DNA of 64,000 nt from Methylobacterium soli (GCF_008806385.1 NZ_VZZK01000014.1:1-64000), one strand, 5' to 3'; counted from the stretch's first letter, positions 1 to 9,514 are shown. Made by a program: numbers and translations. The notes: generated from the letters alone by a model not told the origin.

Positions 1-1
1 G

Positions 2-313
2 GACATCGACAACGTGCGCCTCACCCAGAAGGCGATCCTGCGCTTTCCCGCCTTCAACCAGCGGGTGACGCCCGAGATCGACGGCCAGGTGAGCCGGGTC
101 TCGGCGGATGTGACCACGGACCCGAAGAGCGGGATGAGCTACTACACGGCCCGGATCCGGGTGGCGGAGGACCAGCGGGAGCGGCTCGGCGGGGGCCGGC
201 TGGTGCCGGGCATGCCGGTGGAGGCCTTCCTGCAGATCGGCGATCGCTCGGTGCTGAGCTATCTCACCAAGCCGCTGACCGACCAGATCGCCAAGGCTTG
301 GCGTGAGCGGTAA
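2..313 (+). CDS. HlyD-family type I secretion adaptor (C-terminal part)
   Basis: The window opens inside this gene, so only about the last 103 residues are seen. The visible part is the end of a periplasmic adaptor (membrane fusion protein) of the HlyD/PrtE family, which joins an inner-membrane ABC exporter to an outer-membrane channel. The barrel region PEIDGQVSRVSADVTTD, the stretch TARIRVAE, the motif LVPGMPVEAFLQIGDRSVLSYL and the closing KPLTDQIAKAWRER are characteristic. The ABC transporter gene should lie upstream, outside the window. The last six codons and the stop are part of a 19-bp tandem repeat that continues into the intergenic DNA. Confidence 0.9.
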   Translation, partial: DIDNVRLTQKAILRFPAFNQRVTPEIDGQVSRVSADVTTDPKSGMSYYTARIRVAEDQRERLGGGRLVPGMPVEAFLQIGDRSVLSYLTKPLTDQIAKAWRER

Positions 314-349
314 GGCTTGGCGCGAACGCTGAGGCTTGGCGTGAGCGTT
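293..349. repeat. 19-bp tandem repeat, three copies
   Basis: Three imperfect 19-bp units (293-311, 312-330, 331-349) share the core AGGCTTGGCG followed by YGARCG. The first unit encodes the last residues of the HlyD-family protein and supplies the first base of its stop codon; the other two are non-coding. This looks like local duplication of the gene end. Confidence 0.75.
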
Positions 350-939
350 CCGGCTGCGCGAGCGGTCGGATGCGGCGCGCCATCGCCGCCGCGGCACAGG
401 TTTGTCTCCGGGTCTGCGGCCCGATCTGCCTTGCGGCCTGTGTTCACCATGTCTTGTCGTGCGCTGTCCGTCGCCTGTTCCGGCTACGCTTCGCCGGACG
501 AAAGTCATGATCAAGTCCGCGCCCCCTGGATATCCGTCTGAACACTTCACAGGTAAGATCAGTACGCGAGCGCACTGACCCTGGTCTCGTACAAGAGGCG
601 ACGGTATTGTCGAGGACAGTGAAGCCCACCTGTCCCGCCGCGATGGCGGGCGTGGTGCCGAACTGGACGAAATCCCGGCTCTGTTGAGGCTACCCCTTTC
701 GGATGAATCCGCGATCTGACTGAGCGCAAAGGTATATTGTTTGCGAAACGGTTGGACGAAAGCCTCGCGATTATGGAAGTTCAGTACCTCGCAGATAGAA
801 ACGAATCATCTCCAAGGAATAGGGCTCGGTCGCTCTTCGAAAACGAGAGTAATCGTGGCCGCTCAAGGATGTGAAAGCTCGCTTGAGCTTGTGAACCGGT
901 TATCGGATGGGCCAACATCCGCCGGCACAGGGGAATGTC
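314..939. other. intergenic region without a recognisable gene
   Basis: Apart from the tandem repeat at its left end, I see no convincing gene here on either strand. Short open frames lack ribosome binding sites and have no family resemblance. The stretch from about 690 to 790 is more AT-rich and probably carries the promoter of the small membrane protein that follows. Confidence 0.5.
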
Positions 940-1107
940 ATGCGTCACGAGTCCTCGTCTACCATCGAGACTGCCGCCCTGGGCGAGACCGTCTATCCGG
1001 AGCAGGATCGCGTCCGGACATCCCTGTGGATGATCTGGATCTACCTCGCCGTCGTGGTGGTCTGGATCTACACCATGACCGTCCGCATGGTCCTGAGCCT
1101 GATCTGA
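940..1107 (+). CDS. small single-pass membrane protein
   Basis: A 55-residue protein starting at the ATG behind the ribosome binding site AGGGGA. It has a polar N-terminus of about 28 residues (MRHESSSTIETAALGETVYP) and one hydrophobic helix, roughly residues 30-52, rich in Trp, Val and Leu. An upstream in-frame ATG at 907 has no good ribosome binding site. The family is not recognised. It stands alone ahead of the sensor kinase, separated from it by about 230 bases that probably hold the kinase promoter. Confidence 0.6.
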   Translation: MRHESSSTIETAALGETVYPEQDRVRTSLWMIWIYLAVVVVWIYTMTVRMVLSLI

Positions 1108-1336
1108 GCGGTTGGCCGTCTCGTTGAGATCGTCAGCGAAACCGCCGGTTCCGGCATCGGCCGTGTCCATCGAGACCCGATGGGAAGTACTGAATTCGGC
1201 ATCCGGCGACGAATAGAGTGTCGACAAGCGCACGAGCGTACGGTTTCTACCTCGAATTCGCGGCATCATAACTTGTGATTGTGATGGCGCTATGGTCCAA
1301 ATCCATACAGTCGCGTCGAGATAGGCAGCAGGTCGG

Positions 1337-4300
1337 ATGCCCGGCCCCACGGATACAGCGTATTTCGGTCCATCGGCACCCGCGGGTGCGGCGGACGTGT
1401 CGCGGGGACGCCCTTTCTCCTTCTATCTCGGCATCTTCGCGCTCGTCCTAACCCTGCCGCTGATCGCCATCATCACCTTCGTGACGAACCGCTATGTCGG
1501 GGCGGAGCGGACGAAGCTCGAGGCGGTCTCGATCGAGGCCAATATCGATCTCGGCCTCGCGGTCGAGCGCGACCTGATCGCCCTCATCGCCGCCCTCCGG
1601 ACCCTCGCGGCGTCGCCCGCGCTCCTCGACGACCTGCCGCGCTTCCGCCTGCAGGCGCAGGAGGCCATGGCCGGCCGCCAGGGCCGGCTGATCCTCCTCG
1701 ACGAGACGGGCCGCGACCATCTGGAGGATCGGGATCCGCCGCTTCCGGCGGCGTATCTCGCCGCCCTGCGCCGTCGCATCGCGCAAGGGTCCGAGCCCGA
1801 GATCTCCGACCTCCTGCCCGCGATGCCCGGGCATGGTCGCCAGATCGCCGTCTCGGTGATCGCGCCGGCCTCCGAGATCCGCCGCTCGGCCCTCGTCTTC
1901 GCCATCCAGCCAACGCATTTCGCCGAGCTGCTGCAGGGGACGGGGCTGCTGCCGCCCCATCGCGGATCGCTCGTCGACCGCTCCGGCACGTTGATCGCCC
2001 GGACCCTGCAGAGCCACACCTATCTCGGCCGGACCATCCCGCAGATGGAGGCCATGACGGGCGCCTACGGCCGGATCGATGCGGTGAACGTGGAGGGCAT
2101 CCCGGTCCGGCGCTTCTATCGCCGCTCGCCCGTCTCCGGCTGGTACATCCTCACCTCCATCTCGCAATCCGCCCTCCAGAGCTCCCTGCGCCAATCCCTG
2201 TGGCTGCTTGCCGCCGTCGCGCTGTCGCTGCTGCTCACCGCCTGCCCCTGCGCGCTCTTCCTAACGCGGCGGATGCAGGCGGCGGCGCGGATCACGATGG
2301 GGGCCGCGCGCGGCCTCGGGCAGGGCGCGCTGATCCAGCCGCGCAGCACCGGGGTCGCCGAAGCCGACATGGTCTGCCAGATCCTGGCGGATGCCTCGGC
2401 GCGCCTGCAGGAGCAGGCGGAGAGCCTGCGCAACAGCAATGTCGAGCTGGAGCGCCGGGTGGCCGACCGGACGCGCGAGCTCGCGCAGAGCCATGCCCTG
2501 ACGCAGAGCATCCTCGAGAACACGCCGGACACCGTGAAGGTCCTGGACGCCTGGGGCCGGGTCATCTTCACGAATCTTCGCTCAACGCACCTGACCGGAC
2601 CGGAGGCCGGCACGAGCCTCGAGGGGCAGCGCTGGGCGGATTTCTGGCCCGGCGAGGGCGGGCTCTCGGCGCGCCGGGCGATCGCCTGCGCGCAACGCGG
2701 CGCCTCGAGCCGGTTCACGGCCTGGCGCGGCCTCAAGGGCGAGGCCGAGACCTGGCTCGACGTCCTCGTCACCCCGATGCTCGATGCCGAGGGCGGGACG
2801 CAGCGCATCCTCGCCATCTCGCGCGACATCACGGCCCAGCATCGCCACGACGAGGAATTGCAGATCGCGAAGGAACGGGCCGAGGCGGCCTCGGTCGCCA
2901 AGGAGGAGTTCCTGGCCAATATGAGCCACGAGCTTCGCACGCCGCTGAACGGCATCCTCGGCTACGCCGACCTGCTCTCCTCCGACCGCAGCCTGCTGCC
3001 GAGCCAGCGCCACCGGATCGACCGCATCCAGGACGCGGCCGGCGCCCTCCTGGCCATCGTCAACGACATCCTGGACCTCGCCAAGATCGAGGCCGGCGAC
3101 ATGACGCTGCAGATGCGGCCGTTCCGCCTCGCCAAGCTCCTCGACGATGCCGCCGACCTCGTCCTGCCGATGGCCCGCAGCAAGGCCCTCTCCCTCGACC
3201 TCGCGCTCGACCCGGCCATCCCCGAATGGGTCGAGGGCGACCCGGAGCGGCTGCGGCAGGTCGTCCTGAACCTCCTGGGCAATGCCATCAAGTTCACGCA
3301 GGCCGGCGGCATCCATCTCGGCGTGACGGTCGAGGCGGTCGCGGCGGGGCGGTGCCGCTTCGAGATCGCGATCCGCGATACCGGGATGGGCATTGCGCCC
3401 GAGCGGCAGCATCTCCTGTTCCAGCGATTCTCGCAGGTCGACGCCTCGAACGAGCGCCGCTTCGGTGGGACCGGCCTCGGCCTCGCGATCTCGCGCCACC
3501 TCGTCGAGGAGATGGGCGGGCGCATCGCGGTGGAGAGCGCGGTCGGCCTCGGCTCGACCTTCCGCCTGAGCCTCGACCTGCCGGTGACCGAGGAGCCGGA
3601 GCGCCTGCTGAAGGAGGCGCCGCTCGCCTGCAACGCCTTCGAGGCGCATGTGCTGGTGGTAGAGGATGTCGCCCTCAACCGCGACCTCGTGGCCGAGCTC
3701 CTGAAGGTCCTCGGCTGCCGGGTGGACCTGGTGGGATCCGGCGAGGCCGCGATCCGCGCCGTGCAGGAGACCGCCTACGACCTCGTTCTGATGGACGAGC
3801 AGATGCCGGAGATGAGCGGCACGGCGGCCACCCGGATCATCCGGGCCCTCGACCATCCGGCCCGCCACGTCCCCATCGTGGCCTGCTCGGCCGACGTGTT
3901 CGCGCATCAGGTGCGCCGCTTCGAGGAAGCGGGCATGAACGGGCATGTGGGCAAGCCCCTGACCCAGGCCGTCCTCGCCAAGGCGCTGATCCGTCATGTC
4001 TTCCGCCTGCAGGCACCCCAGCTCGACCGCCCCGCCGAGGCGCGTCCCGACGATGCCCCGACGCAGGCCTGCGACAGCGTCTCGGCCCGGTCCTGGCTTC
4101 CCGACGCGCGCCTCGACGCGGCTCTCGACGAGCTGCGGCAGGACCTTGCCGCCCTCGACGCCGATCTGCGCGACGGGAGCGCCCCGGACGCCCTCGCGGC
4201 GCGGGCGCATGCGCTGATCTCCACCGCCTGCATGCTGGATTTTCCCCGCCTCGGCCGCGCCTGCCAGGATTTCGAGCGGGCCGCCCGGTCGGGCAGCGGG

Positions 4301-4480
4301 CGCGCCGCCAACGACGATCTCCGCCGGGTCATCGGCGAGACCCTGGCGCAGATCGACGACATCCGGCCGGCCGGCGCGACGCAGGCGGACCGCCATGACG
4401 GGCCGGGCGGCGGCCACCCGGACAGAATCCTCGATCCGGCCTCCGCCGGCCAAACCTCGGACGTTCCGACATTCAGGTGA
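1337..4480 (+). CDS. hybrid sensor histidine kinase (PAS-HisKA-HATPase-REC-Hpt-like)
   Basis: A 1047-residue membrane sensor kinase that would pass phosphate from a His to an internal Asp. Order: transmembrane helix about 29-50; extracytoplasmic sensor region about 51-287 that looks like a Cache fold; second helix about 288-310; short coiled coil; PAS domain about 385-500; HisKA with the H-box SHELRTP and phosphoacceptor His531; HATPase with NLLGNAIKF, DTGMGI and GTGLGLAIS boxes; receiver domain with acceptor Asp820 in DLVLMDEQMPEMSG; and a C-terminal helical segment with His958 in ARAHALISTACMLDF, which resembles a histidine phosphotransfer domain. It lies only 6 bases before the LuxR-type regulator, so the two are almost certainly one operon and one phosphorelay. 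The signal is unknown. Confidence 0.93.
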   Translation: MPGPTDTAYFGPSAPAGAADVSRGRPFSFYLGIFALVLTLPLIAIITFVTNRYVGAERTKLEAVSIEANIDLGLAVERDLIALIAALRTLAASPALLDDLPRFRLQAQEAMAGRQGRLILLDETGRDHLEDRDPPLPAAYLAALRRRIAQGSEPEISDLLPAMPGHGRQIAVSVIAPASEIRRSALVFAIQPTHFAELLQGTGLLPPHRGSLVDRSGTLIARTLQSHTYLGRTIPQMEAMTGAYGRIDAVNVEGIPVRRFYRRSPVSGWYILTSISQSALQSSLRQSLWLLAAVALSLLLTACPCALFLTRRMQAAARITMGAARGLGQGALIQPRSTGVAEADMVCQILADASARLQEQAESLRNSNVELERRVADRTRELAQSHALTQSILENTPDTVKVLDAWGRVIFTNLRSTHLTGPEAGTSLEGQRWADFWPGEGGLSARRAIACAQRGASSRFTAWRGLKGEAETWLDVLVTPMLDAEGGTQRILAISRDITAQHRHDEELQIAKERAEAASVAKEEFLANMSHELRTPLNGILGYADLLSSDRSLLPSQRHRIDRIQDAAGALLAIVNDILDLAKIEAGDMTLQMRPFRLAKLLDDAADLVLPMARSKALSLDLALDPAIPEWVEGDPERLRQVVLNLLGNAIKFTQAGGIHLGVTVEAVAAGRCRFEIAIRDTGMGIAPERQHLLFQRFSQVDASNERRFGGTGLGLAISRHLVEEMGGRIAVESAVGLGSTFRLSLDLPVTEEPERLLKEAPLACNAFEAHVLVVEDVALNRDLVAELLKVLGCRVDLVGSGEAAIRAVQETAYDLVLMDEQMPEMSGTAATRIIRALDHPARHVPIVACSADVFAHQVRRFEEAGMNGHVGKPLTQAVLAKALIRHVFRLQAPQLDRPAEARPDDAPTQACDSVSARSWLPDARLDAALDELRQDLAALDADLRDGSAPDALAARAHALISTACMLDFPRLGRACQDFERAARSGSGRAANDDLRRVIGETLAQIDDIRPAGATQADRHDGPGGGHPDRILDPASAGQTSDVPTFR

Positions 4481-4486
4481 CCGACG

Positions 4487-5134
4487 ATGACGCATCAAGA
4501 CACCATCGCGCTGATTGCCGACGACCATGAGCTGTTCCGGGCCGGGCTCTCGGCCCTCTTGAAGCGCGATTGCGGATTCGCCTCGGTGATCGAGGCGGCC
4601 TCCCTCGACGCGGCGATGCAGATTCTCGGCGAGACTCCCGCCATCACTTTCGCGTCCTTCGATCTGGCGATGCCGGGGGTCGGCAGCGCGCTCAGCCTGC
4701 GCAGCGTGCGCGAGGTCTTTCCCCACGTGCGGGTCGCCGTCGTGTCGGGGTCGGGGGACCGCGACGACATCTTCCTGGCGCTGCAGGCGGGGCTGCATGG
4801 ATACGTGCCCAAGACCCTCGGCATCCCGGACATCACCCGGGCCTTCCAGAAAATCCTCCGAGGCGAGATCTTCGTGCCTCCGCTGGTGGCGGAGCTGCCG
4901 GCGCAGGCGGAGCCGCCGGCCTGCACGGAGTTTGCCCGCATGCCCGAGCCCGGCGTCAAGCTGACGCCGCGCCAGAGCGACGTCCTGCGGCTGATCCGCT
5001 GCGGCAAGTCGAACAAGGAGATCGCCCGCAGCCTGAACCTCACGGAGAGCACCGTGAAGGTCCACGCGGTCGCGCTGTACCGGGCGCTCGGGGTGCACAA
5101 CCGCTACGGCGCCGCACGCGTCGAGCGGGATTGA
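4487..5134 (+). CDS. LuxR/NarL-family response regulator
   Basis: A 215-residue two-component regulator. The receiver domain (about 7-125) has the acidic pair Asp12-Asp13, the phosphoacceptor Asp59 in FDLAMPG and Lys109 in the GYVPKTLG loop. The C-terminal LuxR-type helix-turn-helix (about 153-205) carries LTPRQSDVLRLI and NKEIARSLNLTESTVKVH, which is intact. It starts 6 bases behind the hybrid kinase and is its likely phosphorylation partner, probably through the Hpt-like C-terminus of the kinase. Possible targets include the aldehyde oxidoreductase genes that follow, but nothing in the sequence proves it. Confidence 0.93.
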   Translation: MTHQDTIALIADDHELFRAGLSALLKRDCGFASVIEAASLDAAMQILGETPAITFASFDLAMPGVGSALSLRSVREVFPHVRVAVVSGSGDRDDIFLALQAGLHGYVPKTLGIPDITRAFQKILRGEIFVPPLVAELPAQAEPPACTEFARMPEPGVKLTPRQSDVLRLIRCGKSNKEIARSLNLTESTVKVHAVALYRALGVHNRYGAARVERD

Positions 5135-5251
5135 GGCGGCCCGGCACGGCCGAGGTGAGCTAACGCACATCCCTCTCGGCCTCGGGCCTCGCCGGCCGCC
5201 GGGCCCCGGCTATCTCACCGGGCTCTCAAGCTTCGGCAGCCGGAACCGTGC

Positions 5252-5743
5252 ATGACGATACCGATCAGGCTCACGCTGAACGGGCATTCGCAGGACATCG
5301 TCCTCGACGACCCACGCATCACGCTCCTCGACCTCCTGCGTGAGCGGCTCGATCTCACCGGTGCCAAGAAGGGCTGTGATCGCGGCCAGTGCGGCGCCTG
5401 CACGGTGATCGTTGACGGGCGCCGGATCAATGCCTGCCTGGCCCTCGCCGCCAGCCTCGACGGGGCCGACATCCTGACGATCGAGGGGCTGGCCGAGGGC
5501 GATGCCCTGCATCCGGTGCAGCAGGCCTTCCTGAACCATGACGGCTTCCAGTGCGGCTTCTGCACGCCGGGCCAGATCATGAGCGCCGTCGGGCTGATCC
5601 GGGAGGGACAGGCCGGGACCGATCCGGAGCGCATCCGCGAGGGAATGAGCGGCAATCTCTGCCGTTGCGGCGCCTATGCGGGCATCCTGGAGGCCGTGCG
5701 CGAGGCCGCCCTTGCGCCAGGGCGATCGGAGGATGCGGCATGA
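5252..5743 (+). CDS. paoA: aldehyde oxidoreductase, 2Fe-2S subunit (PaoA-like)
   Basis: The small iron-sulfur subunit (163 residues) of a molybdenum hydroxylase of the xanthine oxidase family. It holds two 2Fe-2S clusters that carry electrons from the molybdenum site to FAD. The plant-type cluster is bound by Cys42, Cys47, Cys50 and Cys62 ([12 protein letters not shown]), the second by Cys101, Cys104, Cys137 and Cys139 ([11 protein letters not shown] and NLCRCGAY). Unlike E. coli PaoA, which has a Tat signal, the protein begins directly with the ferredoxin fold, so this enzyme is probably cytoplasmic. Its stop overlaps the next start (ATGA), showing translational coupling. Confidence 0.9.
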   Translation: MTIPIRLTLNGHSQDIVLDDPRITLLDLLRERLDLTGAKKGCDRGQCGACTVIVDGRRINACLALAASLDGADILTIEGLAEGDALHPVQQAFLNHDGFQCGFCTPGQIMSAVGLIREGQAGTDPERIREGMSGNLCRCGAYAGILEAVREAALAPGRSEDAA

Positions 5744-6780
5744 ACCTGTTCGAATATACCCGCGCGACGAGCCTCGGTGAGGCCGTGGCCGCCGCCCAGA
5801 AACCCGGCGCCGCCTATCTCGCGGGCGGCACCAACCTCCTCGACCTGATGAAGGGCGGGATCGCCGCGCCAGCCCATCTCGTCGACATCACCCGCCTGCC
5901 GGGGCTCAGCGCAATCGAGCGGCTGCCGGATGGCGGCACCCGCATCGGGGCGCTGGTGCGCAACAGCGACCTCGCCAACGATCCGGACTTCGCCGAGACC
6001 TACCCGATGGTGGCCGAGGCGCTCCTCTCCGGTGCCTCGGCCCAGCTGCGCAACGCCGCGACGGCGGGCGGCAACCTGCTGCAGCGGACCCGCTGCGAGT
6101 ACTTCTACGACCCCGCGAGCCCCTGCAACAAGCGCGCACCGGGCGCGGGCTGCGCGGCCATCGGGGCCGCGACCCGCATCCACGCCGTGCAGGGCTGGAG
6201 CGAGCATTGCATTGCCACCAATCCCTCGGATTTCTGCGTGCCGCTCGCCGCCCTGTCCGCCATCGTGGAGATCGCGGGGCCGCAAGGTTCCCGCACGGTG
6301 CCGCTGACGGCGTTCCACTGCCTGCCCGGGGCGCAGCCGGAGCGCGAGACCGCGCTCGGCGCGGGCGAGCTGATCACGGCCCTGGTGCTCCCGCCCGAGG
6401 CCGCGGCCTTCGCCCGAAACGCGCGCTATCTCAAGGTCCGGGACCGCACGTCCTACGCCTTCGCGGTGGTCTCGGCGGCGGCCGCCTTGACGCTGGACGC
6501 CGGCCGGATCGTGGAGGGGCGGCTCGCCCTCGGCGGGATCGCGCTGAAGCCCTGGCGCGTGGCCGAGGCCGAGGCCGCGCTCGCGGGCCGACGCCCCACG
6601 CCCGAGACCTACGCGGCGGCGGCCCGCCTCGCCCTCGCGGGGGCCGAGCCGACCGGCGCGGCCAACGCCTTCAAGGTCGAGCTCGCCCGGCGCGTCGCCG
6701 CGCGGGCCCTCGCGCTCGCGGCTGCCGGCACGCCCGCGCGCATGCCGGCGCTGCCGGCCTCCCCCTTCGGCCTCGCTTGA
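5740..6780 (+). CDS. paoB: aldehyde oxidoreductase, FAD and 4Fe-4S subunit (PaoB-like)
   Basis: The FAD-binding subunit (346 residues). FAD motifs are [10 protein letters not shown] at about 28-37 and [12 protein letters not shown] at about 108-119. Between about 119 and 157 lie Cys119, Cys129, Cys138 and Cys157, including [18 protein letters not shown]. This insertion is the mark of the PaoB/YagS and 4-hydroxybenzoyl-CoA-reductase-like subunits that bind an extra 4Fe-4S cluster, and it sets the enzyme apart from ordinary xanthine dehydrogenase. The start is the ATG overlapping the paoA stop; frames reading further upstream only cross paoA. The large subunit follows 10 bases downstream. Confidence 0.9.
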   Translation: MNLFEYTRATSLGEAVAAAQKPGAAYLAGGTNLLDLMKGGIAAPAHLVDITRLPGLSAIERLPDGGTRIGALVRNSDLANDPDFAETYPMVAEALLSGASAQLRNAATAGGNLLQRTRCEYFYDPASPCNKRAPGAGCAAIGAATRIHAVQGWSEHCIATNPSDFCVPLAALSAIVEIAGPQGSRTVPLTAFHCLPGAQPERETALGAGELITALVLPPEAAAFARNARYLKVRDRTSYAFAVVSAAAALTLDAGRIVEGRLALGGIALKPWRVAEAEAALAGRRPTPETYAAAARLALAGAEPTGAANAFKVELARRVAARALALAAAGTPARMPALPASPFGLA

Positions 6781-6790
6781 GGAATTGCCC

Positions 6791-9046
6791 ATGTCCGCGA
6801 CCTCCGTCCCAGGCGGTGCCGAGCGTATCCGCCAAGGTTCCAGCATCGGTCAGCCGCTCACCCGTCGCGACGGCCCCCTCAAGGTGACGGGCCGGGCCCG
6901 GTTCGCGGCCGACCACCTGCCGCCGGGCACCCTGCACGCCGCGCTCTGCGTCGCCCGCATCGCCAAGGGCCGCGTCACCGGCCTCGACCTGGCCGCGGCC
7001 GAGGCGCATCCGGGCGTCGTCGCGGTGATGACGCCCGGGAACGCGCCGAAGCTCGCCAGGCATCCGGACCAGAAGGACGGGCCCTTCGTGTTCCGCCTCG
7101 ACCTGCTCCAGGATTCCGCCGTGCGCTATGCCAACCAGCCGGTCGCGGTGGTGATCGCCGAGACCCTGGAGGCGGCCACCGAGGGCGCGCGGCTGCTGGC
7201 GCCCCGATACGAGGCCGAAAGCCCCCGCATCGGGCTCGATGCCGGCACGGTGTTCACGCCCCCGGCGATCGGCGTCGGCGAGCCTCCGGAGGAGGGGCGC
7301 GGCGACGTCGAGGCCGGTCTCGGAGCGGCCGCCAGGACCGTCGCGGCGACCTACGAGACGGCGGCGCAATATCACAACGCCATGGAGCCGCACGCGGCGG
7401 TCGCGGTCTGGGATGGCGACCGGCTCACCCTGCACACCCCGAGCCAGGGCATGGCGATGGCGCAGGGGCGCCTCGCCGGATTGTTCGGCATCCGCCCGGA
7501 GGACATCCACATCGAGAGCCCCTATCTCGGCGGCGGCTTCGGCTCGAAGGGGATGGTCTCGGGGCCACAGGTGCTTGCCTGCATGGCGGCCCGCCTCGTC
7601 GGACGCCCGGTCAAGCTCGTCGCGACCCGCGCGCAGATGTACGGGCCGATGGGCCACCGCGCGCCGACGCGCCAGACCCTGCGCCTAGGGGCGGATCCGG
7701 ATGGCAAGCTCACGGCCCTCGATCACCACACCCTCACGGCATCGAGCGCCTTCGACGATTTCTTCGAGCCGAGCGGGGGCGTCTCGCTGACCCTCTACGC
7801 GAGCCCCGCGATCGCGGTCCGCCACGAGGCCGTGCGGCTCGATACCGGCACGCCGCTGTTCATGCGCGCGCCGGGCGAGGCCTCGGGCAGCGTGGCGCTG
7901 GAGAGCGCCGTCGACGAGCTCGCCCAGGCCTGCGGCCTCGATCCGCTGGCGTTCCGCCTCGCGAATTACGCCGAGGTCGAGCCGATCTCCGGGCGGCCCT
8001 TCTCCTCGAAGGCGCTGCGCGAATGCTACCGGCAGGGGGCCGAGCGCTTCGGCTGGGCCGGGCGCCCGCTCCAGCCCCGCCAGATGCGGGACGCCGACGG
8101 ATTGCTGGTCGGCTGGGGCATGGGGACCGCCACCTTCCCGGCCCTGATGTTCGAGGGCAATGCCCGCGCCGAGCTGCGCGCGGACGGCACCGGCACGGTC
8201 GAGCTCGGCGCCCACGACATGGGGCAGGGCGCCTGGACGGCGCTCGCCCAGATCGCCGCCGACGGGCTCGGGATCCCCCTCGAGCGGCTCACCTTCCGGA
8301 TGGGCGCCTCGAACCTGCCCAATGCCGGCATCGCCGGCGGCTCCGGGCATACCGCGACCGCGGGCGGGGCGATCCACGCGGCCGGCCTCGACATCATCGG
8401 GCAACTCGCGGACCTCGCCACCAACGATGCCGCCTCGCCGCTCTACGGCGCGGGCAATGCCGGCGTCGAGGCGCGGGGCGGGCGGCTGTACCGGCGCGAC
8501 GACGAGAGCCGCTCCGAGCGCTTCGAGGAGATCCTCGCGCGGGCCGGGCGCGCGAGCCTGAGCGGCCAGGGCAAGGCGTCCGCCGATCCTGCGGCGCAGA
8601 AGGCCTACGCGATGCACGCCCACGGCGCGGTCTTCGCGGAGGTGAAGGTCGATCCGGATCTCGGGCAGATGCGCGTCACGCGGCTGGTGGGCGCCTTCGC
8701 GGCCGGACGGATCATCAATCCACGCCTCGTCACCAGCCAATATTACGGCGGGATGATCTGGGGCGTCTCCTTCGCGCTCCACGAGCATGCCGCCATGGAC
8801 CCGCGCACGGGGCGGTTCCTGAACGACAACCTCGCCGCCTACCATGTGCCGGTGAACGCCGACACGCCCGCCATGGAGGCGATCCTCGTCCACGAGGACG
8901 ACGCGGTGGTGAATGCCCTCGGGGTCAAGGGCGTCGGCGAGATCGGCATCACCGGGACGACCGGGGCCATCGCCAACGCGGTCTGGCACGCGACCGGCAT
9001 CCGGGTGCGCGAATTCCCGATCACCCTGGACAAGCTCCTCGGCTGA
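6791..9046 (+). CDS. paoC: aldehyde oxidoreductase, molybdenum-binding subunit (PaoC-like)
   Basis: The catalytic subunit (751 residues), which binds molybdopterin cytosine dinucleotide and oxidises aldehydes to carboxylic acids. Recognisable parts are the N-terminal QPLTRRDGPLKVTGRARFAAD, the cofactor motif GGGFGSKG, the region RAPGEASG, the stretch GAHDMGQGAWT and the C-terminal GVKGVGEIGITGTTGA with the expected base catalyst Glu717. The start is the ATG behind GAGGAA; a TTG two codons earlier is less likely. No MCD-inserting chaperone (PaoD/XdhC type) is found next to the operon, so maturation must depend on a gene elsewhere. Confidence 0.92.
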   Translation: MSATSVPGGAERIRQGSSIGQPLTRRDGPLKVTGRARFAADHLPPGTLHAALCVARIAKGRVTGLDLAAAEAHPGVVAVMTPGNAPKLARHPDQKDGPFVFRLDLLQDSAVRYANQPVAVVIAETLEAATEGARLLAPRYEAESPRIGLDAGTVFTPPAIGVGEPPEEGRGDVEAGLGAAARTVAATYETAAQYHNAMEPHAAVAVWDGDRLTLHTPSQGMAMAQGRLAGLFGIRPEDIHIESPYLGGGFGSKGMVSGPQVLACMAARLVGRPVKLVATRAQMYGPMGHRAPTRQTLRLGADPDGKLTALDHHTLTASSAFDDFFEPSGGVSLTLYASPAIAVRHEAVRLDTGTPLFMRAPGEASGSVALESAVDELAQACGLDPLAFRLANYAEVEPISGRPFSSKALRECYRQGAERFGWAGRPLQPRQMRDADGLLVGWGMGTATFPALMFEGNARAELRADGTGTVELGAHDMGQGAWTALAQIAADGLGIPLERLTFRMGASNLPNAGIAGGSGHTATAGGAIHAAGLDIIGQLADLATNDAASPLYGAGNAGVEARGGRLYRRDDESRSERFEEILARAGRASLSGQGKASADPAAQKAYAMHAHGAVFAEVKVDPDLGQMRVTRLVGAFAAGRIINPRLVTSQYYGGMIWGVSFALHEHAAMDPRTGRFLNDNLAAYHVPVNADTPAMEAILVHEDDAVVNALGVKGVGEIGITGTTGAIANAVWHATGIRVREFPITLDKLLG

Positions 9047-9177
9047 TCGCGGGGCCGGGACCACGGAACGGCCGCCCCGCCGGGATCGGGCGGGGCGCCA
9101 AGGAGCGCCAAGTGGCCGCCGCGGGGCCAGCGAGAGGCCAGCTGCCGGTCAATTCAAGTCACGATTGAGATAAGGGA

Positions 9178-9200
9178 AGTCACGCACGCGTCGCGTGACT
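9178..9200. repeat. perfect inverted repeat after the pao operon
   Basis: AGTCACGC and GCGTGACT form a perfect 8-bp inverted repeat around a 7-base spacer. It lies 130 bases after the pao operon and about 90 before the Lys-rich small gene. There is no T-run, so it fits a protein-binding site or a weak terminator equally well. Confidence 0.5.
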
Positions 9201-9286
9201 AGCCCAATTTCAGACAAACTTTGCTTTTCTTGCGCCGCCGACCTCGCACTTGTGCGATGATGGTCCTCCCGCCAGAGGAGGCCATC

Positions 9287-9418
9287 ATGGCCACGGAAAA
9301 GAAGCACGGAAATCGCGAAGCGAAGAAGCCGAAGAAGCCGGTGCCCAAGACGATCGCGGCCGCGCCGACGACGAAGGACATGGTCGGGTCGGCGATCCGA
9401 TCGGCGAACAAGAAGTAG
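9287..9418 (+). CDS. small lysine-rich conserved protein
   Basis: A 43-residue, very basic protein (MATEKKHGNREAKKPKKPVP at the start, ending SAIRSANKK). The ATG follows the strong ribosome binding site GAGGAG, and a terminator hairpin comes 22 bases after the stop. Short proteins of this pattern (KKHGNxExKKPKK) are widespread in Rhizobiales; their function is unknown. The basic character suggests nucleic-acid binding, but that is only inference. It appears to be its own transcription unit. Confidence 0.7.
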   Translation: MATEKKHGNREAKKPKKPVPKTIAAAPTTKDMVGSAIRSANKK

Positions 9419-9439
9419 GCGTTCATTCAGCGCTCGAAA

Positions 9440-9467
9440 GAGCGGCGAGGCTCTCGCCCCGCCGCTC
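9440..9467 (+). terminator. intrinsic terminator of the lysine-rich small gene
   Basis: GAGCGGCGAGGC and GCCCCGCCGCTC pair with one mismatch around a TCTC loop, followed by GGTTT. The strong GC stem directly behind the small gene supports a terminator, although the T-run is short. Confidence 0.6.
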
Positions 9468-9514
9468 GGTTTCCGGGTCGCCGGCCGTGCGAGCGGCCCC
9501 TGCGCCCGTCCTCG

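Noticed and set aside
2582..5170. An 862-codon minus-strand frame opposite the sensor kinase and regulator
   Set aside because: Same GC effect; it runs across two convincing genes in the opposite direction.
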